DNA of 64,000 nt from Acidimicrobiia bacterium (GTDB lineage Bacteria; Actinomycetota; Acidimicrobiia; Acidimicrobiales; AC-14), in assembly GCA_023265025.1 (NCBI GenBank), contig JAHFUP010000011.1, positions 29,424 through 93,423 of the forward strand. The letters are read 5' to 3'. Each line of letters opens with the position of its first letter. Positions within the stretch are counted from its first letter, which is position 1. Below, one piece after another: positions 35,122-43,185 of this stretch. The notes under the pieces are model-generated. The model saw only the letters and a list, made by a program, of their open reading frames with translations. It had not been told where the DNA came from and did not search any database. The translations under genes were made by a program, and so were the position numbers.

Positions 35122-37110
35122 ATGGGTTCCGATGGCCGCGGTTCGGCCGGCATCGTGGTCGTCGGGGCGGGGATCGCCGGCCTCTACGCGTCGCTGGAGT
35201 TGGCCGCCCGGGGCCACGACGTCACCCTCCTCGAGGCCCTCGATCGGGCCGGCGGGCGCATCCAGTCGTCCCGCTTCCTCGGACGCTTCACCGCCGAGTG
35301 GGGCCCGATGCGCTTCGAGCTCGGCCTTCAACCCCGGTTCCACAAGCTCTGCCGCGACTACGGGATCACCCTCGACCCGTACCCGTCGTACGGCAGCCCG
35401 GCGCTGAACGTCCACTACGAGTTGCGGGATGACGAGCGGCGGGCGGAGGAGCAGGACGGCCCCCTGGGCCTGATGAAGCTCGGCCTGTCCCGGATCTTCG
35501 GCCGCGGCGACGACTACCGGCAGTGGCTGCACACGTTGTTCCGGGACGAGAGGCGGCCGGGCGACGAGGCGCCGGCCGGCGACGGGTACACGGCCCGGAT
35601 GGCGGAGATGGAGGCGTTGCTCGACCGGGTCGACGACGTCGAGCGGGCCGAGCGGGAGGTGCTCGACGTCCTGCGGCGGGTTCGGCTGGAGGGGAAAGAC
35701 GCCAACCCGCTGCTGTCCCAGGTCGGGTTGTGGAACGCGCTGAACGAGGTGCTGAGCGCGGCCGCAGTGAGCAAGATCCGGGACTACGGGCGCTTCTACC
35801 ACCTCGTCCACGAAAACCCGAGCGCCCTGGAGTGGGGGATCTTCTGGCTGCGAGGCCTCTCCGACCGGGGCGGGATGATGTGGCAGGTCGACCCCGAGGC
35901 CCACCCCATGGGTGTGTCGACGCTGGTGGACCGGCTGGTGGAGCGCCTAGCGACGGGCGGCGGGAGTGGCGGCGCCGGGCGTGGCCGCGTGTATCTCGAG
36001 CTGGGCCAGGAGGTACGGGGCATCCGGCACGGTCCCCACCCGACGTCGGTGGCGTTGGACGTGCGCGACCGCCGGGCCGGTCGGGACTACGTGCTGGAGG
36101 CAGGTCACCTGATCCTGGCCCTGCCCCAGATGCCGCTGAAGCGACTGGCCGGCCTGTTCCCCGACCAGATCCGCGACGACCTCAACTCGGTGCTCACCCT
36201 CGACCTGCTCAAGGCGTTCCTGGTGGCCGAGGACCCGTGGTGGGGACGTATCGACCAGGCGGCGCCGGCCACGGTGGGCGACGAGGTGGGCGGCGCCGCC
36301 CAACGCCACGCCGGCCTGGTCCCGGCCCGCGAGCTCCATTTCAAGCGCCCGAAGACCGTGGATGGCCGCGAGGTCGGGATGGCGATGCTCTACACGGACC
36401 GTCCTGCGATCTCGTTCTGGGCGCCGTTCCTGGCCCACGTCCACGAGCAGTCGGCCCCGTTCGCCTGGGAGGGCGGATCGGAGGCCGAGAGTGCGGCGTC
36501 GGGCCCGGATGTCGCGGGGCTGAAGCGAGCGCTGGTCCGGGTGTTGCTGGACCAAGCCGACCAGCCGACGTCATTGCGGGTGAACGAGAAGGCGATGGTC
36601 GTCATGGAGCAGATCCGAGACTGGTATCCGGATTGTCCGGTGCCGGCCGGCGCCGGAGCCCAGCAGCCTCTGTCGACGGCGATCGCCCGGGCCGCCGAGG
36701 ACTGGCGGGACCGTCTGAACGTCGTGCTGCGCGAGGTGCTCGGGACCGAGAACGATGCCAAGGACGACGATTGGGTCCAACGCATCCAGGACGAACAGAA
36801 CCGAGCCGTGGGGGCCGATCGTGTGACGGCCTTGGAGGACTCGGTCCTGGCCTTCGGCATCCGCGACTGGTCCCGCCCCCCATTCGGCGGCGCCGCCCAC
36901 GCCTGGCGACCGGGCTACGACGCGATCGAGGTCGCCCGTCGGCTCCAAGCCTTCGGCCTCGTCGGCCGGGAGGACATCGCCAACATCCACGTCTGCGGCG
37001 AGGCCTACTCCGATTTCCAAGGCTTCATCGAAGGCGCCCTCCGCTCTGCCCAAGGCTGCGTCGACCGCGTCCAGGCCCAACTCGACGGCGCCAACGTTCC
37101 GCCCAGATAG
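35122..37110 (+). CDS. FAD-dependent amine-oxidase-like oxidoreductase
   Basis: 662 residues. The N-terminal FAD-binding motif IVVVGAGIAGLYASLELAAR with AGGRIQSSRFLGRFTAEWGP is that of the flavin monoamine oxidase family. The C-terminal FAD contact region is HVCGEAYSDFQGFIEGALRS. The middle (YRQWLHTLFRDERRPGDE onwards) is longer than in typical amine oxidases. A TACGTT hexamer lies six bases before GTG 35119, so translation may start at this GTG, one codon earlier, from a leaderless transcript. It is transcribed alone. Substrate unknown: amino acid, polyamine or a carotenoid/indole compound are all possible in this family. Confidence 0.82.
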   Translation: MGSDGRGSAGIVVVGAGIAGLYASLELAARGHDVTLLEALDRAGGRIQSSRFLGRFTAEWGPMRFELGLQPRFHKLCRDYGITLDPYPSYGSPALNVHYELRDDERRAEEQDGPLGLMKLGLSRIFGRGDDYRQWLHTLFRDERRPGDEAPAGDGYTARMAEMEALLDRVDDVERAEREVLDVLRRVRLEGKDANPLLSQVGLWNALNEVLSAAAVSKIRDYGRFYHLVHENPSALEWGIFWLRGLSDRGGMMWQVDPEAHPMGVSTLVDRLVERLATGGGSGGAGRGRVYLELGQEVRGIRHGPHPTSVALDVRDRRAGRDYVLEAGHLILALPQMPLKRLAGLFPDQIRDDLNSVLTLDLLKAFLVAEDPWWGRIDQAAPATVGDEVGGAAQRHAGLVPARELHFKRPKTVDGREVGMAMLYTDRPAISFWAPFLAHVHEQSAPFAWEGGSEAESAASGPDVAGLKRALVRVLLDQADQPTSLRVNEKAMVVMEQIRDWYPDCPVPAGAGAQQPLSTAIARAAEDWRDRLNVVLREVLGTENDAKDDDWVQRIQDEQNRAVGADRVTALEDSVLAFGIRDWSRPPFGGAAHAWRPGYDAIEVARRLQAFGLVGREDIANIHVCGEAYSDFQGFIEGALRSAQGCVDRVQAQLDGANVPPR

Positions 37111-37212
37111 GGGCCGACCGAATGAGACCTCACGGTCACGGCCAAGCAGAATGAGTCGCGTGGCTTACGCGCCATGCGTGGCCACGCGACATGCGCTCCG
37201 CCCCTGTGGCCG

Positions 37213-37413
37213 TCAGCCAGGCAGGGCGGCACCGAGCTGGACGAGGATGCCGTCCTCGGGCCCGAGGTAGTTGGTCTTGGCCGTGAACGTGATCCTGGCG
37301 AAGGTGCCGGTGAGCCTGATCGTCCCGCTCGAGTCCGCCAGGCCGCAAGTCACAACTCGTCCCATCATCCTGGCAAACGACAGAGGGCCAGGTCGGCGAG
37401 AATCCGAAAACAC
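37213..37413 (-). CDS. Hypothetical short reading frame, probably a gene fragment
   Basis: 66 codons; the part TCGLADSSGTIRLTGTFARI with FTAKTNYLGPEDGILVQLG looks like natural protein sequence (beta-rich), but the N-terminus does not. Possibly the end of a decayed secreted protein gene. Confidence 0.25.
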   Translation of the reverse strand: MFSDSRRPGPLSFARMMGRVVTCGLADSSGTIRLTGTFARITFTAKTNYLGPEDGILVQLGAALPG

Positions 37414-37457
37414 CCCCTCATGAAACGAGCCCGACGAGGAACCTCGAGACCTGGTCC

Positions 37458-37652
37458 GTGGTCGGCTCCGTGGTGCTCTTCGCCTTTGCCCTGTCGGTCT
37501 TCATCATCGCCGCCACCCAGGTGGCCGGCACCGAGACTCTGAGTGGGGTCACGAAGCTGGTCGGGATCGCGGCACTCTTCGCCTACCCGCGTGCGGGACC
37601 GGGGGTGTGGTTCCTTTGGGGCAAGGCCGACGCCGCCCGCCAGGCTGGGTGA
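37458..37652 (+). CDS. Hypothetical small membrane protein
   Basis: 64 residues with two hydrophobic stretches (VVGSVVLFAFALSVFIIAAT and LVGIAALFAYPRAGPGVWFL) and a polar tail. GTG start at 37458 without a clear ribosome-binding site; open frame extends upstream without a start codon. May be a real small membrane protein or a fragment. Confidence 0.35.
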   Translation: MVGSVVLFAFALSVFIIAATQVAGTETLSGVTKLVGIAALFAYPRAGPGVWFLWGKADAARQAG

Positions 37653-37726
37653 TGCGGGCGTCCTCGCCCGGTCGGTCACGCGCTGACCGGACGGCACTCG
37701 CTCTGGGGAAGGTAGACCGAGCCCGC

Positions 37727-38371
37727 TTAGGGGACGAGGGCGGCCTCCGTCTTGGCGAACGCGATGACGGCGCTGGTCGACGCCTGCAGGTTGGTGTGCT
37801 GCGCGGCGACGACCACCACGCGGGTTCCACGAACGAAGGCGATGGCGTGGGCGCGCTCTCGTCCTTTGCCGACTGGCACGAACGAGGAAACACCCGCGGC
37901 GTCGCGTATGGCGGGTACCGCGAAGGGCTTGTCGTCGGGGCCTGCCTTGAGCAGCTGCCCTCGAGTCGTCGCCGACGGGGGATCGCGGAACTCGAAGATG
38001 AATACCGCCAGGACCGTCGGGGACCTCGCGCCGTCAACGTACGCCTGCTGGTAGCCCCGAACGAAACCCGCAGAGGTCAGGAGGGCCCGGTCGGCGACCG
38101 GGTCGAGGGAGTAGTCCGTTGCGTAATTTTCCAACGTGAACGGTCCGGGGGGAGCATCGACGATGCGGCTGAACCCGGGCGGAGGTGGGGCCACGAGGGT
38201 GGCGAGGTCGACGAGAGTCGTCGTCGTGGTCGGTGCGGCGATCGTGGTGGTGGCTCCCTTGGCGGCCGAACCGTCGCTCCCGCCACCGCACGCCGAGAGG
38301 AACAGGACGCCGGCGGCACCGGCACACCGGATCGCGCTCCGCCGGGGCTGCCGCCGGCTGCGGTTCCTCAT
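37727..38371 (-). CDS. Lipoprotein of unknown function
   Basis: 214 residues from ATG 38371. Positively charged N-terminus (RNRSRRQPRRSAIR), hydrophobic stretch and lipobox LSAC, then a Gly/Ser and Thr-rich linker (TTTIAAPTTTTTLVDLATLV). The folded part of about 150 residues (FSRIVDAPPGPFTLENYATD, LAVFIFEFRDPPSATTRGQL, RVVVVAAQHTNLQASTSAVI) resembles sensor-like actinobacterial lipoproteins, but I cannot name a family. Anchored on the outer face of the membrane. Confidence 0.75.
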   Translation of the reverse strand: MRNRSRRQPRRSAIRCAGAAGVLFLSACGGGSDGSAAKGATTTIAAPTTTTTLVDLATLVAPPPPGFSRIVDAPPGPFTLENYATDYSLDPVADRALLTSAGFVRGYQQAYVDGARSPTVLAVFIFEFRDPPSATTRGQLLKAGPDDKPFAVPAIRDAAGVSSFVPVGKGRERAHAIAFVRGTRVVVVAAQHTNLQASTSAVIAFAKTEAALVP

Positions 38372-38552
38372 CCGTGTGATGGTGCGCCAATCGGGCGGAG
38401 GCCGTCAAGCAGTCGGCACACCGCTGGCGTCGCCGGCCGGCGACCTTCAGGGAGCGAGGGCGATGTACGACGCGCAGTGCTGGCGAGCGCCCCCCGTTGG
38501 CAGGATGATCGGCCGTTCACCGGGATAACCCGGCGACGAGGAGCAGACGGAC

Positions 38553-38730
38553 GTGGACCAGCTCGACATCCAGCACCACCCCGCCATCGAGGCGCACAAC
38601 GCCAGCCGAAACGCCGACGTACCTGCGGATCGCGGATTCGGTCACCGCCTTCGCCGGCTCCATGCGGTTCGTCTATCTCCACGCCATCGCGTTCGCGATC
38701 TTTGTTGCCCAGGAGGGGAGGGAACCTGGA
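38553..38730 (+). pseudogene. DUF1003-family membrane protein fragment
   Basis: The start DQLDIQHHPAIEAHNASRNA and, after a one-base shift, TYLRIADSVTAFAGSMRFVY with LHAIAFAIFV match the beginning of DUF1003 proteins (HNxxRN, LRxADxxTxFAGSMxFVYLH). The second membrane helix and C-terminus are missing. Confidence 0.6.
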
Positions 38731-39061
38731 CGACGTGCGACATCGGCGGGCTGCGCGCCGGCGCCGAGGTCCCGGGATCCCTGCTATGGACCGTCTCACA
38801 CCTACGATCCCGATGAGGAGAACCAGGCGCTCGCGGCGTCCGGGTCGCGGCAGGCGGTCAAGTCAGGTGGGACCCAGCCGGCTCCGACGGCATGGGAGCT
38901 CACGGTCACGAAGCCGTGGATTCCAACGTCGTGAGCAATCGGTCGGACCGGGCCACCGGGCCGCGATGCCGTCGATTACCGGTACTGTGGGAGAGAATGC
39001 GGTAACGGACAGTGGCCTGCTGGGGGCCCGCCGGCCGGTCCCCGCACGAAGGGCAGGACCC
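38731..39061. other. Intergenic, no supported gene
   Basis: About 330 bp between the DUF1003 fragment and the next secreted protein; no coding or RNA signal recognised. Confidence 0.4.
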
Positions 39062-39550
39062 ATGATCGGCGTGATGAAGCGGCGGGTCGCACTCGGACTG
39101 GTGCTTCTGGCGTCCCTCGGACCGGCGACGGCGAGTCACGCGGCCGGATCGACGAGGTCCGTCACCCGGGTCGAGTATCCCGACAACGCCGCGTCCTTCA
39201 CCTGGAACGAGAGCGGCCTGAACGGCGCCGCATCATCGTTCGTGATCAAGCCGGACGATCCTCTCACCTTCCTCGTGTACGCCGGCCCGCCGGCGTCGGG
39301 GACCAATGTGGCCTCCGTGCGGGTCGAACTGTGGAACAACACCGGCGGCGAGGTGCGCTTCCCCGGGGGTCTCCATGTCCCCGTGACCCTCACCAACAAC
39401 GGCCCGCGGGCCCTGGTCGCGCTGGTCCGCCACCCCGCCACCAGCCTGGCGCCCGGCGCCGGCCTGTACGCGGAGACCCCCACCACGCTGCGAGGCTTCG
39501 GCCAGTACTCGGTTTCGGCGCTGGCCGTCGTCCGGTTCGCCGCGCCCTGA
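39062..39550 (+). CDS. Secreted protein of unknown function
   Basis: 162 residues (ATG 39062; ATG 39074 also possible). The signal peptide MKRRVALGLVLLASLGPATA ends near SHAA. The mature part is a single beta-rich domain (VRVELWNNTGGEVRFPGGLH, VPVTLTNNGPRALVALVRHP) resembling Ig-like or cupredoxin-type beta-sandwich proteins. No cysteines or metal motif seen. It runs head to tail with the phospholipase gene. Confidence 0.65.
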   Translation: MIGVMKRRVALGLVLLASLGPATASHAAGSTRSVTRVEYPDNAASFTWNESGLNGAASSFVIKPDDPLTFLVYAGPPASGTNVASVRVELWNNTGGEVRFPGGLHVPVTLTNNGPRALVALVRHPATSLAPGAGLYAETPTTLRGFGQYSVSALAVVRFAAP

Positions 39551-39565
39551 GCCTACGCTGACGGC

Positions 39566-40567
39566 GTGAAGGGTGGGATCGCCGTCGCGCTCGCGACGGC
39601 CCTCCTCGCCGCCTGTGGCGGCGGTGGTGGAGACGGCCGGGCTGAGCCGCCGGCGCCGGCCTATCGCCTCGACAACACCCTTCGACTGAACCAGATCCAG
39701 GTGCTGGGGACGCACAACAGCTATCACGTGGCCCCGCCGGCGGGGCCGAACCGCACGCCCGAGCGGGACATCACCCAGTCACCCTTGACGGTCCAACTGG
39801 AACGGCAGTCTGTCCGCCAGATCGAGTTGGACGTGCACGCCCCGCCCGGCGCGCCCCTGGCCGTCTACCACCTGCAGGGTGACGAAGGCACGAACTGCCC
39901 CACGCTGGTCCAGTGCCTCCGTGCGGTCCGGGACTGGTCGGCCGGCCATCGCGGCCATCTCCCGGTGTTCGTGCTCCTCGAGCCCAAGCACGAGTTGGGC
40001 GCGCTGGTGGACGGGCAGGCGGTCGATGCCGAGGTCCGCAGCGTGTTCCCGCCGGAGCGGCTCCTCACGCCCGACGACGTCCAGGGGAGCTGGCCGTCGC
40101 TCCGCCAAGCCGTCCAGCAGGGCGGCTGGCCGCTCCTGGGGGCGACCCGGGACAAGGTCGTCGTCGTGTACACCGACGAGCTCGTCACCCGGGCGAGCTA
40201 CACGTCGGGCGAGACCTCGCTCCGGGGCCGGGCCATGTTCGTGTACGCGGAGCCGTCGAGCCCCCTGGGTGCCATCGCCAGCGTGCCCGACGCCCGCCTG
40301 GGCACCGCCCGCATCGCCGACCTGGTCGCCGCCGGCTACATCGTCAGGACCCGTGCCGACGACGCCGGCGTCGAGGCCCAGGCCAACGACTCCTCCCGGG
40401 CCGTGGCGGCACTGGCATCCGGCGCCCAGCTGATCAGCACCGACTATCCCGTCCCCGCGCCGTCGGGGTACGTCGTCGCCCCACCCGGCAACCCGGCCCG
40501 GTGCAACCCGGTGACGGCCGCCCCGAGCATCGGCTGCACGCCCCGGGACCTGGAGGATCTCGGCTGA
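39566..40567 (+). CDS. Lipoprotein of the Ca2+-dependent phosphatidylinositol-specific phospholipase C family
   Basis: 333 residues. N-terminus with lipobox LLAAC. The catalytic domain begins LNQIQVLGTHNSYHVAPPAG (first active-site His), followed by RQIELDVHAPPGAPLAVYHL (second His pair and acidic residues) and VFVLLEPKHEL, the order of the actinobacterial PI-PLC (Ca2+ type). The C-terminus has AAGYIVRTRADDAGVEAQAN, typical of phosphodiesterases of this TIM-barrel group, and AQLISTDYP. TACGCT six bases before GTG 39566 indicates a leaderless transcript. Probably cleaves glycerophosphodiesters outside the cell. Confidence 0.85.
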   Translation: MKGGIAVALATALLAACGGGGGDGRAEPPAPAYRLDNTLRLNQIQVLGTHNSYHVAPPAGPNRTPERDITQSPLTVQLERQSVRQIELDVHAPPGAPLAVYHLQGDEGTNCPTLVQCLRAVRDWSAGHRGHLPVFVLLEPKHELGALVDGQAVDAEVRSVFPPERLLTPDDVQGSWPSLRQAVQQGGWPLLGATRDKVVVVYTDELVTRASYTSGETSLRGRAMFVYAEPSSPLGAIASVPDARLGTARIADLVAAGYIVRTRADDAGVEAQANDSSRAVAALASGAQLISTDYPVPAPSGYVVAPPGNPARCNPVTAAPSIGCTPRDLEDLG

Positions 40568-40746
40568 GGGACCCGCGGTGACGCCGGCCTGGCCGGCTCC
40601 CAGGAGATTCTGATCTCTTCGCGGTTCAGCCGGCGGCCGGCGCTGTCGATAGATCCACTGAGCCAGAGGCGTCTGCGCGGCCGGGAAGCCGACGATCGAA
40701 GGGGACACCGGGGTTGAGACGGACAGTCGAAGTAGGACGGCACGCC

Positions 40747-43185
40747 ATGTCGGGACCGGATGACCAGCGGGTCCGGATCGACGGCAAGTTCTTTGCGAAG
40801 GCCGGACGGCGCTTCGACTTCCGGGGGGTGACCTACGGCACCTTCGCCCCCCGCGAGGACGGCTTCCAGTTCCCCGACTACGAGCGGATCAAGCGCGACT
40901 TCCAGGCCATGCGGGCCGCCGGCTTCTCGGTGGTCCGGACCTACACCACGCCCCCCGACGACCTGATCGACCTGGCCGCGGACTGGGGGCTGCACGTGCT
41001 GGCGGCGGCCTTCTACCCGGATTGGCGCTACCTCCTCGGCGGGGGGCGCCGGGACCTTCGCCGCCTGGCCAGGGCGGCCAGGGAGGAGGTGCGGACCGCG
41101 GCCCGCCGGCTGGCCGGCAACGAGCAGGTGCTCGGCCTGTCCATCGGCAACGAGGTGCCGGCCGACGTGCTGCGCTGGCTCGGCACCGACACGGTGGCCG
41201 GCGCCCTGCGTGACCTGGTCGACGTCGTTCGGGAGGAGGACCCCGACCTCCTGGTCACCTACGCCAACTACCCGACGGCCGAATACCTGCCGCTTGAGTC
41301 GCTCGACTTCGTGACATTCAACGTCTACCTGGAGCGTAAGGACGACTTCCACCACTACTTGACCCGGCTCCACCACCTGGCCGGCGAACGCCCGTTGGTG
41401 CTGGGGGAGCTCGGGCTCGACGCCGGCCCGACCGCCGACGGCGAGCGCCGGCAGGCCGAGACGCTGCACTGGCAGCTGGAGACGGCGGTCGAGCGAGGAA
41501 TCGCGGGGTCCTGCGTCTTCTCCTGGACCGACGAGTGGTGGGTGGGCGGTTCGCCGGTGGAGGGATGGCACTTCGGCCTCACCCGGGCCGACCGCTCTCC
41601 CCGGCCCGCCCTGCGGGTGGCGGCCGACTGGAACTGTCGCACCATCCGTGACCTCGACGTCGACTGGCCGTCGATGAGCGTGGTGATCTGCGCCTACAAC
41701 GCCGCAGCCACCCTCGACGAGTGCCTCCGTCACACCTGCGCGCTGGACTATCCGGGCCTGGAGATCGTGGTGGTCGACGACGGCTCGACCGACTCGACGG
41801 CGGATATCGCCCGGCGCCACCCCCGGGCCATTCTCCTCTCCATCCCGCACGGCGGACTATCGGTCGCGCGGAACGAGGGCTTCCGGGCCGCGTCGTGCGA
41901 CATCGTCGCCTACCTCGACAGCGACGCGTTCCCGTCACCCGAGTGGCCGTACTACCTGGCCCGGGGCTTCGAGCACGCCGGCGTGGGCGGGGCCGGCGGG
42001 CCCAACGTGCCGCCGGCGGGCGACGGCGAAGGCGCGCAGGTGGTCGCCCGCGCGCCCGGCGGTCCCGTCCACGTACTCCTGTCCGACGACCGGGCCGAGC
42101 ACATCCCCGGCTGCAACATGGCGTTCCGCAAGCACGTGCTGGTCGAGGTCGACGGCTTCGACCCGGTGTACGTGTCGGCCGGGGACGACGTCGACCTGTG
42201 CTGGAAGCTGCTCGACCGCAAGTGGGCCATCGCCTTCCACCCGGCCGCCCTGGTGTGGCACCACCGGCGGTCAGGATTGCGGGCCTACCTGCGCCAGCAG
42301 CGGGGGTACGGGAGGAGCGAGGCCCTCGTCGAGGCCCGGCACCCGGCGCGCTTCACCCCCGCCGGCACCGCCCGCTGGCGGGGACGGATCTACAACTCCC
42401 TGACGCCGTCGGTCACCCACCAGCTCGTGTACCGCGGGTCCTACGGCGCGGCCGCCTACCAGTCGGTGTACCAGGGCGGCGGCTACTTCCTCGACCTCGT
42501 CCACCAGGCCGGCGTGCCACTCGCCCTGCTGTGGATGCTCAGCCTCCCGCTCGCCCTGGTGAACGCCTGGCTCGGGCTGCCGGCGCTGCTCGCCGCCCTC
42601 GCGGTGATCGGCCTCGCCGGCTTCGACATGACCCGCGCCGACCCACCCCGGCAGGTGCGGCACCGGCTCCGCTTCCGAGCCAACGTGGCCGCCCACAACC
42701 TGCTCCAACCGGTGGTCCGGGCCTGGGCCCGGGCTCGGTCCCGCAAGGAGGCCAGCCGGATGCTCACCCTCCGCGAGCTGCCGGCCCCGGTACAGGCACT
42801 CCCGCACGGCGTGCTCGTGTTGCCCGAGGTGGGGGCCCGGGCCGAGCTGGCCGCGTCCCTCATCGAGGGACTTCGGCGCTCCGGCAGGCGCACCTCCGTG
42901 CCCAGCGGCTGGGAGGACCACGACAGCCGGATGGCGCTCTCGCCGCTCGTCGACGGCGACCTCCTCACCAGCAGCCACCCGGTCGGCTTCGTCCAGGTCC
43001 GCATCCGGCCCCGTCTGCGCATCCGGCGCGTGGCGGCCGCGTTGGCGGCGGCGATCGCGGCGGCGATTGTGAGCCCCATTCTCGGGGCCGTCCTCAGCGC
43101 CGCCCCGCTCGCCACCGTCGGCCTGGGCCTGTACCGGTCGCGGTCCCTGCTCCCCCGCCTTCTCGACCGCGCCGTGCCGGCGTGA
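40747..43185 (+). CDS. Fusion of clan-A glycoside hydrolase-like TIM barrel with family 2 glycosyltransferase
   Basis: 812 residues from ATG 40747 (TTG 40714 is an alternative). Residues about 1-300 are a GH2/GH5-like TIM barrel: FFAKAGRRFDFRGVTYGTFA, the acid/base Glu in LGLSIGNEVPADVL and the nucleophile Glu in PLVLGELGLDAG. From about residue 310 a GT-A glycosyltransferase follows: MSVVICAYNAAATLDECLRH, IVVVDDGSTDSTADIARRH, the metal-binding AYLDSDAFPSPEW and GDDVDLCWKLLDRKW. The last 200 residues include several membrane segments, so it is membrane anchored with both activities on one chain. First gene of the glycan locus; its stop overlaps the ABC exporter start (GTGA). Confidence 0.85.
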   Translation: MSGPDDQRVRIDGKFFAKAGRRFDFRGVTYGTFAPREDGFQFPDYERIKRDFQAMRAAGFSVVRTYTTPPDDLIDLAADWGLHVLAAAFYPDWRYLLGGGRRDLRRLARAAREEVRTAARRLAGNEQVLGLSIGNEVPADVLRWLGTDTVAGALRDLVDVVREEDPDLLVTYANYPTAEYLPLESLDFVTFNVYLERKDDFHHYLTRLHHLAGERPLVLGELGLDAGPTADGERRQAETLHWQLETAVERGIAGSCVFSWTDEWWVGGSPVEGWHFGLTRADRSPRPALRVAADWNCRTIRDLDVDWPSMSVVICAYNAAATLDECLRHTCALDYPGLEIVVVDDGSTDSTADIARRHPRAILLSIPHGGLSVARNEGFRAASCDIVAYLDSDAFPSPEWPYYLARGFEHAGVGGAGGPNVPPAGDGEGAQVVARAPGGPVHVLLSDDRAEHIPGCNMAFRKHVLVEVDGFDPVYVSAGDDVDLCWKLLDRKWAIAFHPAALVWHHRRSGLRAYLRQQRGYGRSEALVEARHPARFTPAGTARWRGRIYNSLTPSVTHQLVYRGSYGAAAYQSVYQGGGYFLDLVHQAGVPLALLWMLSLPLALVNAWLGLPALLAALAVIGLAGFDMTRADPPRQVRHRLRFRANVAAHNLLQPVVRAWARARSRKEASRMLTLRELPAPVQALPHGVLVLPEVGARAELAASLIEGLRRSGRRTSVPSGWEDHDSRMALSPLVDGDLLTSSHPVGFVQVRIRPRLRIRRVAAALAAAIAAAIVSPILGAVLSAAPLATVGLGLYRSRSLLPRLLDRAVPA

